This document shows, piece by piece, positions 1 to 8,387 of a stretch of DNA of 64,000 nucleotides (positions are counted from its first letter, which is position 1; each line of letters opens with the position of its first letter). A model generated the notes under the pieces. The model worked only from the letters and a program-made list of their open reading frames with translations, did no database searches and was not told where the DNA came from. The stretch lies in NCBI RefSeq assembly GCF_000020665.1, contig NC_011071.1, positions 2,408,501 to 2,472,500 of the forward strand, written 5' to 3'. A program made the position numbers and the translations under genes. The DNA is from Stenotrophomonas maltophilia R551-3 (lineage in GTDB: Bacteria > Pseudomonadota > Gammaproteobacteria > Xanthomonadales > Xanthomonadaceae).

Positions 1-278
1 CTGGCTGGCAAAGGCGCCTCACGCCAGGGTGACGCTGGCGTTCCGCTCAGGGTGGCCAGCATGCCGAGGCTGGCCGGCGGGCATTCGCACTCATTGCTCT
101 GGCAGACCGTTGATGCTGCCTCGTCGCAGCATCCGGCCATGGCCGCCGAATGCGGTGCGGCGCAATGGTCCGCGCTGGACTGCGCCGCGTACGAGGATGA
201 GGCAACCGCAAGCGCCGGTGCGTTCAGCACCAGGGCAAGGAGGAGCATCCATCGCAGCAGCAGGCCAGGCAGGTTCAC
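1..278 (-). CDS. CopL-like metal-binding regulatory protein (partial, C-terminus off window)
   Basis: The minus strand is open from a GTG at 278 to the window edge, giving at least 92 residues. The protein starts with a hydrophobic signal segment (about residues 5-26), followed by a Cys/His-rich part: a DHC, a GCC, then a CQSNECEC cluster near residues 60-67. This size and Cys pattern fit the CopL family, small exported metal-binding proteins encoded just before copA in Xanthomonads and needed there for copper-induced expression. In that case copA would lie to the left of the window. The start is chosen because it begins the signal segment; an in-frame ATG at 248 is another option but would cut into it. 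Family assignment is from pattern, not search. Confidence 0.65.
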   Translation of the reverse strand, partial: MNLPGLLLRWMLLLALVLNAPALAVASSSYAAQSSADHCAAPHSAAMAGCCDEAASTVCQSNECECPPASLGMLATLSGTPASPWREAPLPA

Positions 279-303
279 CCGACGATGATAGCCGATGCGC
301 GGG

Positions 304-2589
304 TCACGCAATCGCCGCCACCATTGCGCTCATCCGCACCGGGATCGACTTGGCCGCTGGGGTACCGCTGACCCGGTCGTAGTAGTCCAGCGGCAACAAC
401 GGGTTCAGTTCCGGGTAGTAACCGGCCAGGGCGCCGCGCGGCATCGGGTAGTCCAGCACGGTCAGGCCTTCGATGCGCCGCTGCACGCCATCGCCGCTGA
501 TCGTCTCCAGGCAGACCAACGCCTCCTTCTCCAGCCCGCGCGCCAGCCGGTCCTCGATGTTCATGAACAGCACCATGCGGTCGTTGTACACGCCGCGGTA
601 GCGGTCGTTGTAGCTGTAGATGGTGGTGTTGTACTGGTCGTGCGAGCGCACCGTGGCCAACCGCAGCATCCCGGGATCGTCCACCGGCGCGTCCACGTCC
701 AGGCCTGGCATCACCAGGATGTTGGCCTTACCGTTGGGCGTGGGCCACACCCGACGGCGCGGTGGAATGTCCAGGTGGAAGCCATGCGGCTGCTGGATCC
801 GCTCGTTGAAGCCGGCGTAGATCTCCGGGTACACCGCCGCGATCAGCTCCCGGATGGGAGCGTAGTCATGCATGCACCCCGCCCAGTCGACCTTGCTGTG
901 CGGCAATGTTGCCATCGCCATGCGGCAGACGATCTCGACCTCCGGGAGCACGTCCGTGCTGACCGGCTCGAGCACGCCGCGCGAAGCGGTCACGTTCGAC
1001 ATCGCGTCTTCGATGGTGACGAACTGCTCGCCGGCAGGCGTAACGATGCGCTCCGAACGCGCGACTACCGGCAGAATCAAGGCATCGCGGCCATGCACCA
1101 GGTGACCCCGATTGAGCTTGGTGGCGATGCCGACCGTCAGCTCCAGGCCGCGCATGGCCTCGTACGCGCGCGGCGTATCGGGCACGGCGTGGATGAAGTT
1201 GCCGCCCATACCGATGAACACCTTGGCGCTGCCGTCCAGCATCGCCTCGATCGATTCGACCACGTGATGACCGTGCTCGCGCGGCGGATCGAAGCCGAAC
1301 ACCCGCTGCACGCGATCCAGATAGGCCGGCTTGGGTTTCTCGTCGATGCCGACGGTACGGTCGCCCTGCACGTTGGAATGGCCACGGATCGGTCCGATGC
1401 CTGCGCCGGGCTTGCCGAAGTTGCCACGCAGCAACAGCAGGTTGGCCACCTGCTGCAGCAGGGTCGATCCATACTGATGCTGGGTCAGTCCCATGCCGTA
1501 GCAGATCACCGTGGCCTTGGAGCGGATGTAGATCTCGGCGCAGCGGCGGATCTGCGCCTGCGTGATGCCGGAGACCTGCACGATCTCGTTCCAGTCCTGT
1601 GCCATCACGTCCGCGCGCAGTGCGTCCAGGCCTACCGTGTGCTCAGCCAGGAAATCGTGGTCAAGCACGCGCTCGCCCTGCGCTTCGCGCTCGAACATCA
1701 CCTTCATCATGCCCTTGATCAGGGCCAGGTCGCCGCCGATGCGGATGTGCACGAACTCGCTGGTGATCTCGGTCGAACCGAACGTGGCCATCTGCACCAT
1801 GTCCTGCGGTTCGGCGAAACGGATCAGCGCGCGCTCGGGCATCGGATTGACCGCCACGATCGGGATGCCGCGTTTGCGCGCCTCGACAAGGTTGCTCATC
1901 ATCCGCGGCGAATTGGTGCCGGTGTTCTGGCCGATCACGAAGATCGCCTCGGCGTGCTCGAAATCCTGCAGCACGATGGTGCCCTTGCCCACGCCGATGG
2001 CCGGCGGCAGGCCGCGGCTGGTCGGCTCGTGGCACATGTTCGAGCAGTCCGGGAAATTGTTGGTGCCGAACTCGCGCACGAAGATCGAATACAGGAATGC
2101 AGCTTCGTTGGGCGTGCGGCCGGAGGTGTAGAACTCCGCCTGGTGCGGGCTGTCCAGCGCCTGCAGATGACGGCCGATCAAGGCAAACGCCTCGTCCCAG
2201 CTGCACGGCACGTAATGATCGGTGGACGCGTCATAGCGCATCGGCTCAGTCAGCCGGCCCTGCATCTCCAGCCAGTAGTCGGTCTGCGCCATCAGCTCGG
2301 TGACCGTGTGCTGGGCAAACAGCTCGCGGCCGGCACGGAACTGGGTGGCTTCCCAGGCCAGCGCCTTGGCACCGTTCTCGCAGAATTCCAGCTTCTTGCG
2401 TTCGTCGGCATCGGGGAACGCACAGCTGGGGCACTTGAAGCCACCGGGCTGGTTCATTGCCAGCAGCGCCTTCGAGCCCTTGCCGATCACACTCTGCTGC
2501 AACAGCACCTTGGCCGTGGCACCGGCGGCACCCCAGCCACCGGCCGGCTGGTTGTAGGGCTTGTAACGCGGCGGCTTCTGCTCGGACAT
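304..2589 (-). CDS. FdhF/YdeP-family molybdopterin oxidoreductase
   Basis: A 761-residue protein, the usual length for the YdeP branch of formate-dehydrogenase-like molybdopterin enzymes (E. coli YdeP is about 760). Cys53, Cys56 and Cys70 near the N-terminus are candidate Fe-S ligands. The segment around Cys186 (SNMCHEPTSRG) lies where the family's active-site residue coordinates molybdenum. The rest follows the bis-MGD fold, including a GQNTGTNSPRM motif in the first cofactor domain. No Tat signal is seen, so it is probably cytoplasmic. The substrate is unknown for this branch. The open frame continues upstream to 2739, but ATG 2589 (MSEQKPPRY) is chosen because similarity to the family begins there. 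It is divergent from fdhD, whose product activates such enzymes. Confidence 0.9.
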   Translation of the reverse strand: MSEQKPPRYKPYNQPAGGWGAAGATAKVLLQQSVIGKGSKALLAMNQPGGFKCPSCAFPDADERKKLEFCENGAKALAWEATQFRAGRELFAQHTVTELMAQTDYWLEMQGRLTEPMRYDASTDHYVPCSWDEAFALIGRHLQALDSPHQAEFYTSGRTPNEAAFLYSIFVREFGTNNFPDCSNMCHEPTSRGLPPAIGVGKGTIVLQDFEHAEAIFVIGQNTGTNSPRMMSNLVEARKRGIPIVAVNPMPERALIRFAEPQDMVQMATFGSTEITSEFVHIRIGGDLALIKGMMKVMFEREAQGERVLDHDFLAEHTVGLDALRADVMAQDWNEIVQVSGITQAQIRRCAEIYIRSKATVICYGMGLTQHQYGSTLLQQVANLLLLRGNFGKPGAGIGPIRGHSNVQGDRTVGIDEKPKPAYLDRVQRVFGFDPPREHGHHVVESIEAMLDGSAKVFIGMGGNFIHAVPDTPRAYEAMRGLELTVGIATKLNRGHLVHGRDALILPVVARSERIVTPAGEQFVTIEDAMSNVTASRGVLEPVSTDVLPEVEIVCRMAMATLPHSKVDWAGCMHDYAPIRELIAAVYPEIYAGFNERIQQPHGFHLDIPPRRRVWPTPNGKANILVMPGLDVDAPVDDPGMLRLATVRSHDQYNTTIYSYNDRYRGVYNDRMVLFMNIEDRLARGLEKEALVCLETISGDGVQRRIEGLTVLDYPMPRGALAGYYPELNPLLPLDYYDRVSGTPAAKSIPVRMSAMVAAIA

Positions 2590-2832
2590 GTTCGGGAACC
2601 TGGCGGGAGGAACACAACAATCAACGGCGCGAGACGGGCCGGATGCGGCTTCTGCAGCGCGACCAGCCCCGCAGTCAAGCACGGACAAGGCCGCTTCGCC
2701 AGAGGCAGACGCTGTTTTCAGCGCAGCCTGCCATGACAACGGTTACACCCGCGTCAGCGCCCGGCCACTGCGCTATTCTCGAAGCCGTGGGTGGTCCACC
2801 ACCTGCGTATTTCCCTTGCCCGGACGCGCTGC

Positions 2833-3681
2833 ATGCCTGACTCGACCCCGCCGCACACCCCGCCTGCCGGCACGGCCCAGCGCCCGTTGCAGCGCTGGCG
2901 CAGCGAGGGGCACCAGCAGCAGGTCGACGTGGTGGCCGAGGAAGTGCCGGTTGCACTGCGCTACAACGGCGCCGCCTTCGCGGTGATGATGGCCACGCCC
3001 TGCGACCTGGAAGACTTCGCGCTGGGTTTTTCGCTCAGCGAGGGGCTGATCACTACGCCCTCGCAACTGCTGTCGATCGAGGTCCGCCCGCAGCTGGAGG
3101 GCATCGAACTGCAGATGACCGTTTCCGACGACGCACCCGGCGCCGATCTGGATCCGGCCAATGGCCGCCTGCTGCCCGGTCGCGGTGGCTGCGGCCTGTG
3201 CGGCACGCGCCAGCTGGAGGATGTGCTGCGCCCGCTGCCGCAGATCCGCGAGCGCCGCACCTATCCTCATGCCGCGTTGCAGCGGGCGCTGGCCACGCTG
3301 GCGCAGCATCAGCCGATGAATGCGGTGAGTGGATCGACGCACGCCGCGGCCTGGGCCGATGCCAGCGGGCGGATTGGCTGGGTGCGCGAGGATGTGGGCC
3401 GTCACAATGCGTTGGACAAGCTGATCGGCGCCCTGCATCACAACGAGCACGCCATCGACGGTGGATTGCTGGTGATTTCCAGCCGCGCCAGCTATGAGAT
3501 GGTCAGCAAGGCGATACGTGCGGGTGCCAGCGTGCTGGCAGCGGTGTCGGCGCCGACCGCGCTGGCGATCGACCTGGCCCGCAGTGCGGGACTGTGCCTG
3601 GTCGGGTTCGCGCGGGAGAGCGGGTTCAATGTGTATACCCATCCCGAACGGCTGCAGGCGGACGACAGCCACGATAACTGA
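2833..3681 (+). CDS. fdhD: FdhD sulfurtransferase, formate dehydrogenase accessory protein
   Basis: A 282-residue protein. FdhD takes sulfur from IscS and delivers it to the molybdenum cofactor of formate-dehydrogenase-type enzymes. The sulfur-transfer pair is visible as Cys120-X-X-Cys123 in GGCGLCGT, and the conserved VREDVGRHNALDKLIG and SRASYEMVSKA segments follow. ATG 2833 (MPDSTPP) is preferred to the upstream ATG at 2791, which would add 14 residues with no family counterpart. It is divergent from the YdeP-type oxidoreductase at 2589, with 243 bp between the start codons, so the pair probably forms an enzyme-activator unit. Confidence 0.95.
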   Translation: MPDSTPPHTPPAGTAQRPLQRWRSEGHQQQVDVVAEEVPVALRYNGAAFAVMMATPCDLEDFALGFSLSEGLITTPSQLLSIEVRPQLEGIELQMTVSDDAPGADLDPANGRLLPGRGGCGLCGTRQLEDVLRPLPQIRERRTYPHAALQRALATLAQHQPMNAVSGSTHAAAWADASGRIGWVREDVGRHNALDKLIGALHHNEHAIDGGLLVISSRASYEMVSKAIRAGASVLAAVSAPTALAIDLARSAGLCLVGFARESGFNVYTHPERLQADDSHDN

Positions 3682-3685
3682 GAAC

Positions 3686-3710
3686 GGCCGGGAGCAAGAC
3701 GCCCCCGGCC
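3686..3710. terminator. GC-rich stem-loop between convergent genes
   Basis: GGCCGGG (3686-3692) and CCCGGCC (3704-3710) form a 7-bp stem just after the fdhD stop and just before the stop of the convergent CMD-family gene. There is no T-tract, so termination function is uncertain. Confidence 0.35.
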
Positions 3711-3719
3711 TGATGGACC

Positions 3720-4256
3720 TCAGCGCAGCGCCACCTTGGGGAAGTCCACCGGCACGTCGAACGCCACGTTGACGTAGTTGGTGAACAGGTTGAGCGCCAC
3801 ATGGGCGAGGATCTCGACGATCTGCTCGTCATCGAAGCCGGCTGCGCGCAGCGCCTGCACATCACCGTCGGTGATCTGTGCACGCTGTTCAACCACCTTC
3901 AGCGCGAAGTCGAGTGCCGCCGAGGTGGCCGGATCGCTGGACTGGCCGATCTGCGCGGCGGCCATCTGCTCGCTGCTGGCGCCGGCCTTGCGACCCAGCG
4001 CCGTGTGCGCGGCCAGGCAGTACCCGCAGGCATTGTGGTTGGCGATGGCGACGGCGATCTGCTCGCCCAGCAACGGCGACAGGCGACCGCCGCCCAGTGC
4101 GCCGAACGAGCCCCACATGCTCTGCAGGGCGGCCGGCGAATTGGCCACGGCGCGGAACATGGCCGGGGTGGCGCCGAAGGCGGCGTGGACCTGGCCCAGC
4201 AGCGCCTCGCGGTCGGCGGTGGTGGCGGAAGCATCGATCAGGGGGACACGGGACAT
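3720..4256 (-). CDS. Carboxymuconolactone decarboxylase / AhpD-like protein
   Basis: A 178-residue protein of the CMD/AhpD all-helical superfamily. The redox-type signature is visible as Cys77-X-X-Cys80 followed by His84 (NACGYCLAAH), as in peroxidase-type members, rather than the Cys-less decarboxylases. It probably acts as a thiol-dependent peroxidase or a related oxidoreductase in the cytoplasm; the substrate cannot be told. The gene is divergent from an AraC regulator starting at 4363, a common arrangement for this family, so that regulator probably controls it. An AGGAG-type ribosome binding site lies directly upstream. Confidence 0.9.
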   Translation of the reverse strand: MSRVPLIDASATTADREALLGQVHAAFGATPAMFRAVANSPAALQSMWGSFGALGGGRLSPLLGEQIAVAIANHNACGYCLAAHTALGRKAGASSEQMAAAQIGQSSDPATSAALDFALKVVEQRAQITDGDVQALRAAGFDDEQIVEILAHVALNLFTNYVNVAFDVPVDFPKVALR

Positions 4257-4362
4257 GGTGGATCTCCTTGGGAAAGCGCCCGGGATTGGACGACCCGCTC
4301 ATCCTAGGTAGACTCGACGGACGTATTGGTCGCAATCAGCCACACATGTTGTCCATTCGTCC

Positions 4363-5244
4363 ATGAGCATGCCCGCCGACACCTCCGCACCCGACCGCCT
4401 CTCCTCTCTGCTGGAACGCTTCCGGGTGCAGGCCGCGCTGTTCCACAGCGGTCCTCTGTGCGGGCGCCATGTCTTCGAGCCGCAGCCCGGTCGGGCGTTC
4501 CTGCACATCCTGCGCCAGGGTGAAATGGAGGTCCGTCATCCCGATGGCGATATCGCGCTGCCGCGTTTGAAGATCGACGCGCCCAGCCTGCTGCTGTATC
4601 CGCAACCGCTGCACCATGTGTTCTTCAATGCGCCGCTGGATGGCCCCGACTTCACCTGCGCCACGCTCGATTTCGATGGCGGCGCGCGCAATCCCATCGT
4701 GCAATCGCTGCCGCCGGTGATGGTGGTGCCGCTGGCCGCGATCGACGAGCTGGACGACACCCTGCATCTGCTGTTCACCGAGGCCGACCGCCAACGCTGC
4801 GGTTCGCGGCTGCTGACCAACCGCCTGTTCGAGGTGGCGTTGATCCAGATCCTGCGCTGGGTGGTGGATCATCCCGATGCGGCCGGGGTCAGCCACGGGC
4901 TGATGCGTGGGCTGTCCGATGCGCGGCTGGCACGTACGCTGGTGGCAATGCACCAGGCGCCACAGGACGAGTGGACGCTGCCACGCATGGCCGCGACAGC
5001 CGGCATGTCGCGCAGTGCGTTCGCAGCGGTGTTCAAGGAGGTGATGCAGGCCACGCCGGCCAGCTATCTGCTGGACTGGCGACTGAGCCTTGCCTGCGCG
5101 CAGTTGCGTGCGGGCGTGGCGGTCAAGCAGGTGGCGATCGAAGTCGGGTTTGCCGATACCGCATCGCTGTCGAAGGCGTTCCGCAAGCGGTTGGGGGCGT
5201 CGCCCAGGGCGTGGTTGGCGGCGACCGCAGCACAGGTCGGGTAA
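4363..5244 (+). CDS. AraC-family transcriptional regulator
   Basis: A 293-residue regulator. The first ~170 residues look like the cupin-type ligand domain of CupA/AraC_6-like regulators (FLHILRQGEMEV...). The last ~100 residues hold two helix-turn-helix motifs; the second is recognisable in VKQVAIEVGFADTASLSKAFRKRLGASPRAW. It is divergent from the CMD-family gene (start 4256), and the ~106-bp gap would hold both promoters. The natural hypothesis is redox- or xenobiotic-linked control of that gene. An in-frame ATG at 4369 is an alternative start. Confidence 0.9.
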   Translation: MSMPADTSAPDRLSSLLERFRVQAALFHSGPLCGRHVFEPQPGRAFLHILRQGEMEVRHPDGDIALPRLKIDAPSLLLYPQPLHHVFFNAPLDGPDFTCATLDFDGGARNPIVQSLPPVMVVPLAAIDELDDTLHLLFTEADRQRCGSRLLTNRLFEVALIQILRWVVDHPDAAGVSHGLMRGLSDARLARTLVAMHQAPQDEWTLPRMAATAGMSRSAFAAVFKEVMQATPASYLLDWRLSLACAQLRAGVAVKQVAIEVGFADTASLSKAFRKRLGASPRAWLAATAAQVG

Positions 5245-5255
5245 ATGGGTGAGGG

Positions 5256-5330
5256 GTAGAGTCGACCGCTGGTCGACTATCGCGCGCAGCGCGGGGTTTT
5301 CGTGAGCAGCCGACCAGCGGTCGGCTCTAC
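5256..5330. repeat. SMAG-type inverted repeat pair
   Basis: GTAG at 5256 followed by a GTCGACC/GGTCGAC hairpin, then an inverted copy with a CGACCAGCGGTCG hairpin ending in CTAC at 5330. It lies between convergent AraC and TetR genes. The pair can form one large cruciform and may act as a transcript end. Confidence 0.8.
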
Positions 5331-5361
5331 CAAGAGCGACGTCCCCGCGTCGGTCGACGGC

Positions 5362-5919
5362 TCAGCTGGACGTTCCATCAGACTTCGCCAGCAGCCCGGC
5401 GATGCGCTCCGCTACCTGGGCGCGCACGCTTTCATCCAGCTGCCCTTCGTACATCGCTTCATAGATCCACAGGCCATCGGCCGCCAGCCGCGCTACGAAA
5501 TTGTCGAGCGCGGCCGGATCCTGTTCCGCGGCCGACGGTGGCAACGGCGCCCAGCGCCGTACCGCCGGGCCCCACGGGCGCTCGTCGGCGTCCGGGTCAG
5601 CCGATTCGAGCATGAACATCAGCTCGGCACGGGTGGCGCTCTGCGCCGACACACGCACGAAGGTCTGGTAGCGCTCCAGCGCCGTGGCCTCGCCTGCGGT
5701 CTTGCCCAGCAGCGCCTCCATCGACGCTTCCCAGGCCTGCACCAGATGCTCGTCGATGCCGCGCAGCAGCGCTTCGCGCGACGGGAAGTGGTACAGCAGG
5801 CCGCCACGGGTCAGCTTGGCCTCGGCGGCCACCGACTCGAAGGTCACCGCGCGCACGCCGTCACGATTGATCACGTTGACGGCGGCGTCGAGGATGCGGT
5901 CGCGCTTGCTGGTTCTCAT
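5362..5919 (-). CDS. TetR-family repressor of the adjacent exporter
   Basis: A 185-residue TetR protein. The N-terminal helix-turn-helix is clear (residues ~8-50: RDRILDAAVNVINRDGVRAVTFESVAAEAKLTRGGLLYHFPSREAL, shown here as the family pattern GGLLYHFPS). The C-terminal ligand domain is diverged, as usual. The start follows the MFS stop codon by 4 bp, so the two genes form one operon with the exporter first. A perfect palindrome upstream of the exporter (7486-7515) is the likely operator, giving autoregulated, drug-inducible control in the way SmvR controls SmvA. Confidence 0.9.
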   Translation of the reverse strand: MRTSKRDRILDAAVNVINRDGVRAVTFESVAAEAKLTRGGLLYHFPSREALLRGIDEHLVQAWEASMEALLGKTAGEATALERYQTFVRVSAQSATRAELMFMLESADPDADERPWGPAVRRWAPLPPSAAEQDPAALDNFVARLAADGLWIYEAMYEGQLDESVRAQVAERIAGLLAKSDGTSS

Positions 5920-5923
5920 CGCG

Positions 5924-7456
5924 TCATTTTACGCGATCGGCCGCACCCTCGCGGCCACCGACGCGCCCCCGCAACAGGCGCGCGATGATCGCCGCGCCCA
6001 CTGCCAGCACCACCGTGATCACCAGCAGCACGATCTGGTAGCCACGGTCATATGCGGCCGCGGCCAGCGCGAACCACTCGCCCTGCCCGCTTTCGCGTGC
6101 GGCATGCAGCGCCTGGGTGAAGCCCTCGCGGGCAAGCTCGGGCATGTCCGCCGGGACCGGCAGGAAGGCGCCGTACATTGCCGCACTCAGGCTGCCCAGC
6201 ATCGCCACCGCGAGCAGGCCACCAAACTCGTAGGACACCTCTTCCACCGACGAGGCCATGCCCGCGCGGTGCGCCGGTACGTTGTTGAGGATGGCAGTGG
6301 ACGCCACCGAGATGGCCGAGCCCATGCCGAAACCGGTGATCGCCATTCCCGCCACCACCCAGCCGAGGCCGTGCGGGAAGCCGAACGCCACAACACCGAC
6401 ACCCACGGCGCCAGCCGCCAGGCCACCGCAGATCAGCGGGCGCAGGCCCACGCGGTGCAGGATGCTGCCACCCAGCAGCGCACTGGGCAGGCTGCCCAGC
6501 GCCGCCACCGATACCAGCAGGCCTGCCTGCAGCGGTGTGAAGCCCGCCACCAGCTGGAAACGCTGGGTGGTAACCAGCTGCAGGCCAGCCATCGCGAACA
6601 GGGTGAATACCGCCGACAGCGTGCCGGCCAGGAACGCCGGATTGCGGAAGATCGCGAAGTCCAGCAACGGGTACGGCAACTGCCGCTGGCGACGTGCGAA
6701 CGCCGCGCCGCTGATGACGGCCAGCAACAGCGCACCGGCACCCAGCGCATACGACGGCGGCGTGGCGATCAGCGACTTGATGGCCAGCACCAGGCCGGAC
6801 AGCGCCGCCAATGCCAGCAACGAAGACACCAGGTCCCACGGCCGCGAGGTATCGCGCTGGCCTTCCGGTGCCAGCAGCAGGGTTGCAACGAAGGCCACCA
6901 CCACCACCGGCACGTTGATCAGGAACACCGAGCCCCACCAGAAGTGCTGCAGCAGCCAGCCGCCGATGATCGGGCCGAGACCCGCACCGACGATGGCCAC
7001 CGAGCCCCAGATCGCGATGGCAATGTTGCGCTCGCGCTCTTCGTGGAAGCTCAGGCCGATCAGCGCCAGCGTGGCCGGCATCATCGCCGCCGCACCGACC
7101 GCCAGGAACGCACGGGCGGCAATCAGCTGTGCGGCGCTGTCGGCGAAAGCCGCCGCCAGCGAGGCGGTGCCGAAAACCACCAGGCCGATCAGGAACATGC
7201 GGCGGTGACCGATGCGGTCACCAAGCGTACCGGCGCCCAGAAGCAGGCCGGCCATCACCAGCGGATAGGCGTTGATGATCCACAGCGCCTGGCCGGCACT
7301 GGCCGAGAGTTCCTCGGTGAGGGTGGGCAGCGCGGTGTACAGCACGGAGTTGTCGAGCGTGACCAGCAGCAGGCCAGCGGCGACAGTGAACAACAGTGCC
7401 CAGCGACGGGCACGCGACAGGGCCGGAGCGCCGGCCAAGGGCTGGGACAAAGCCAT
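5924..7456 (-). CDS. DHA2-family MFS multidrug exporter (SmvA/QacA-like)
   Basis: A 510-residue, probably 14-helix transporter of the inner membrane. It has the MFS motif A region GDRIGHRRMFLIG after helix 2, an acidic residue in helix 1 (LVTLDNSVLYTALP) as in QacA/SmvA/LfrA exporters, and the motif C-type helix 5 (WGSVAIVGAGLGPIIGGWLL). Such proteins use proton antiport to expel cationic biocides, dyes or quinolones; the actual substrates are unknown. It is the first gene of a two-gene operon with the TetR gene. The operator-like palindrome ends 29 bp before its start codon. Confidence 0.9.
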   Translation of the reverse strand: MALSQPLAGAPALSRARRWALLFTVAAGLLLVTLDNSVLYTALPTLTEELSASAGQALWIINAYPLVMAGLLLGAGTLGDRIGHRRMFLIGLVVFGTASLAAAFADSAAQLIAARAFLAVGAAAMMPATLALIGLSFHEERERNIAIAIWGSVAIVGAGLGPIIGGWLLQHFWWGSVFLINVPVVVVAFVATLLLAPEGQRDTSRPWDLVSSLLALAALSGLVLAIKSLIATPPSYALGAGALLLAVISGAAFARRQRQLPYPLLDFAIFRNPAFLAGTLSAVFTLFAMAGLQLVTTQRFQLVAGFTPLQAGLLVSVAALGSLPSALLGGSILHRVGLRPLICGGLAAGAVGVGVVAFGFPHGLGWVVAGMAITGFGMGSAISVASTAILNNVPAHRAGMASSVEEVSYEFGGLLAVAMLGSLSAAMYGAFLPVPADMPELAREGFTQALHAARESGQGEWFALAAAAYDRGYQIVLLVITVVLAVGAAIIARLLRGRVGGREGAADRVK

Positions 7457-7485
7457 GGGGAAACCTGATGGGGTGGAGTACAGCC

Positions 7486-7515
7486 ATAACTATACAGGAT
7501 GTCCTGTATAGTTAT
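7486..7515. promoter_or_regulatory. Perfect 30-bp palindromic operator upstream of the MFS-tetR operon
   Basis: Two 14-bp arms (ATAACTATACAGGA and its exact complement) are separated by TG. The site is AT-rich against its surroundings and lies 29 bp upstream of the exporter ATG. Length, symmetry and place fit a TetR-family operator. TATACA/TATAGT segments inside the arms may overlap the promoter. Confidence 0.8.
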
Positions 7516-7573
7516 GAGAAGGGCGCCAGACGTTCAGATTTCGTCCCGGGCAGTGTTCATGTTCCGGAGAACG

Positions 7574-7641
7574 GTAGCGCCGGGCCATGCCCGGCCAACG
7601 GGGTACCCGCAACAAGGCCGCCAGGCATGGCCCGGCGCTAC
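7574..7641. repeat. SMAG-type inverted repeat pair
   Basis: GTAG at 7574 with a GCCGGGCCATGCCCGGC hairpin, then an inverted copy ending in CTAC at 7638-7641. The CTA of that end is the TAG stop codon of the minus-strand gene at 7638-8387. Confidence 0.85.
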
Positions 7642-8387
7642 CGGCAGTCTTCCGGCAGCGCGACGATCACCGACACCACCGCACCCTGCATGCCCTGCCC
7701 CACGGCCATGTCCAGCTCCCCGCCCGTTGCCCCATGCTGGCGCCGCAGTTCGTCCTCGCACAGGCCCCGCACCCGCGCACGCGCATTGGCACGCAGGCTG
7801 CTGCACCGCCAATCGGTGCCCCCCAGCGGCAACACCGAATACACCACGCTGTTGCAGGCGTTGCCTGCCCGCTGCTGCAGCGACAGGCCACCGAAATCAC
7901 GCGGTTCGCTGCTGCTCTGTGGATCGAAATAGCTGTCCGGGAAGGTGCGCGCGTACTGTTCGATGTCCACCTGCATGCTGCGCCCACCGGCCAACGGCAT
8001 CTGCAGCGGCTGGCCACAACGCGTGGCGTCTGCACGATGCTGGATGTACTGGTAGATCGGCCGGTCCAGCGTTGGATCCTGCTGGGTCACCGCACTGACC
8101 GCCGCCAGCACCGGCAACGATGCACGATTGGCCATACGCGCCAGCAGCCCCGTCTGTGCCGGCTGGCAGCGGTCGCGCAACGTGGCCGCCAGCAGGAACA
8201 GCACATCATTGCGAAAGGCGTGGTCTTCGCCCAGGCGTTGCTCGATGCGCTGGCTGGCATCGGCTGCCGGTGCCGGAAACGCGACCGCCGGAGGCTCCGG
8301 GACTACGGCGCGCCGCTGCCAGCACACCGCCAACGCTACGCCTGCTGCCGCCAACACCACCGCAGCGATGATCCAGCGCGCGCGCAT
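7638..8387 (-). CDS. Membrane-anchored protein of unknown function
   Basis: A 249-residue protein I do not recognise. One N-terminal hydrophobic segment (residues ~5-24) ends in a Cys (VALAVCW), so it is either a membrane anchor or a weak lipoprotein signal. The rest appears periplasmic and contains scattered Cys (RDRCQPA, TRCGQP, GNACNS, WRCSS, GLCED, PEDCR), which suggests disulfides. It is the last gene of the DUF2796-ABC-DUF3299 operon; its ATG overlaps the upstream stop codon (TGATG). The TAG stop lies inside a SMAG repeat. A role in the neighbouring zinc system is only suggested by position. Confidence 0.75.
   Translation of the reverse strand: MRARWIIAAVVLAAAGVALAVCWQRRAVVPEPPAVAFPAPAADASQRIEQRLGEDHAFRNDVLFLLAATLRDRCQPAQTGLLARMANRASLPVLAAVSAVTQQDPTLDRPIYQYIQHRADATRCGQPLQMPLAGGRSMQVDIEQYARTFPDSYFDPQSSSEPRDFGGLSLQQRAGNACNSVVYSVLPLGGTDWRCSSLRANARARVRGLCEDELRRQHGATGGELDMAVGQGMQGAVVSVIVALPEDCR

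Noticed and set aside
295-2736. 813-codon plus-strand frame opposite the YdeP-like gene
   Set aside because: It is an antisense shadow of a high-GC gene. Its translation is His/Arg/Gln-rich without a family pattern, while the minus strand has clear molybdopterin motifs.
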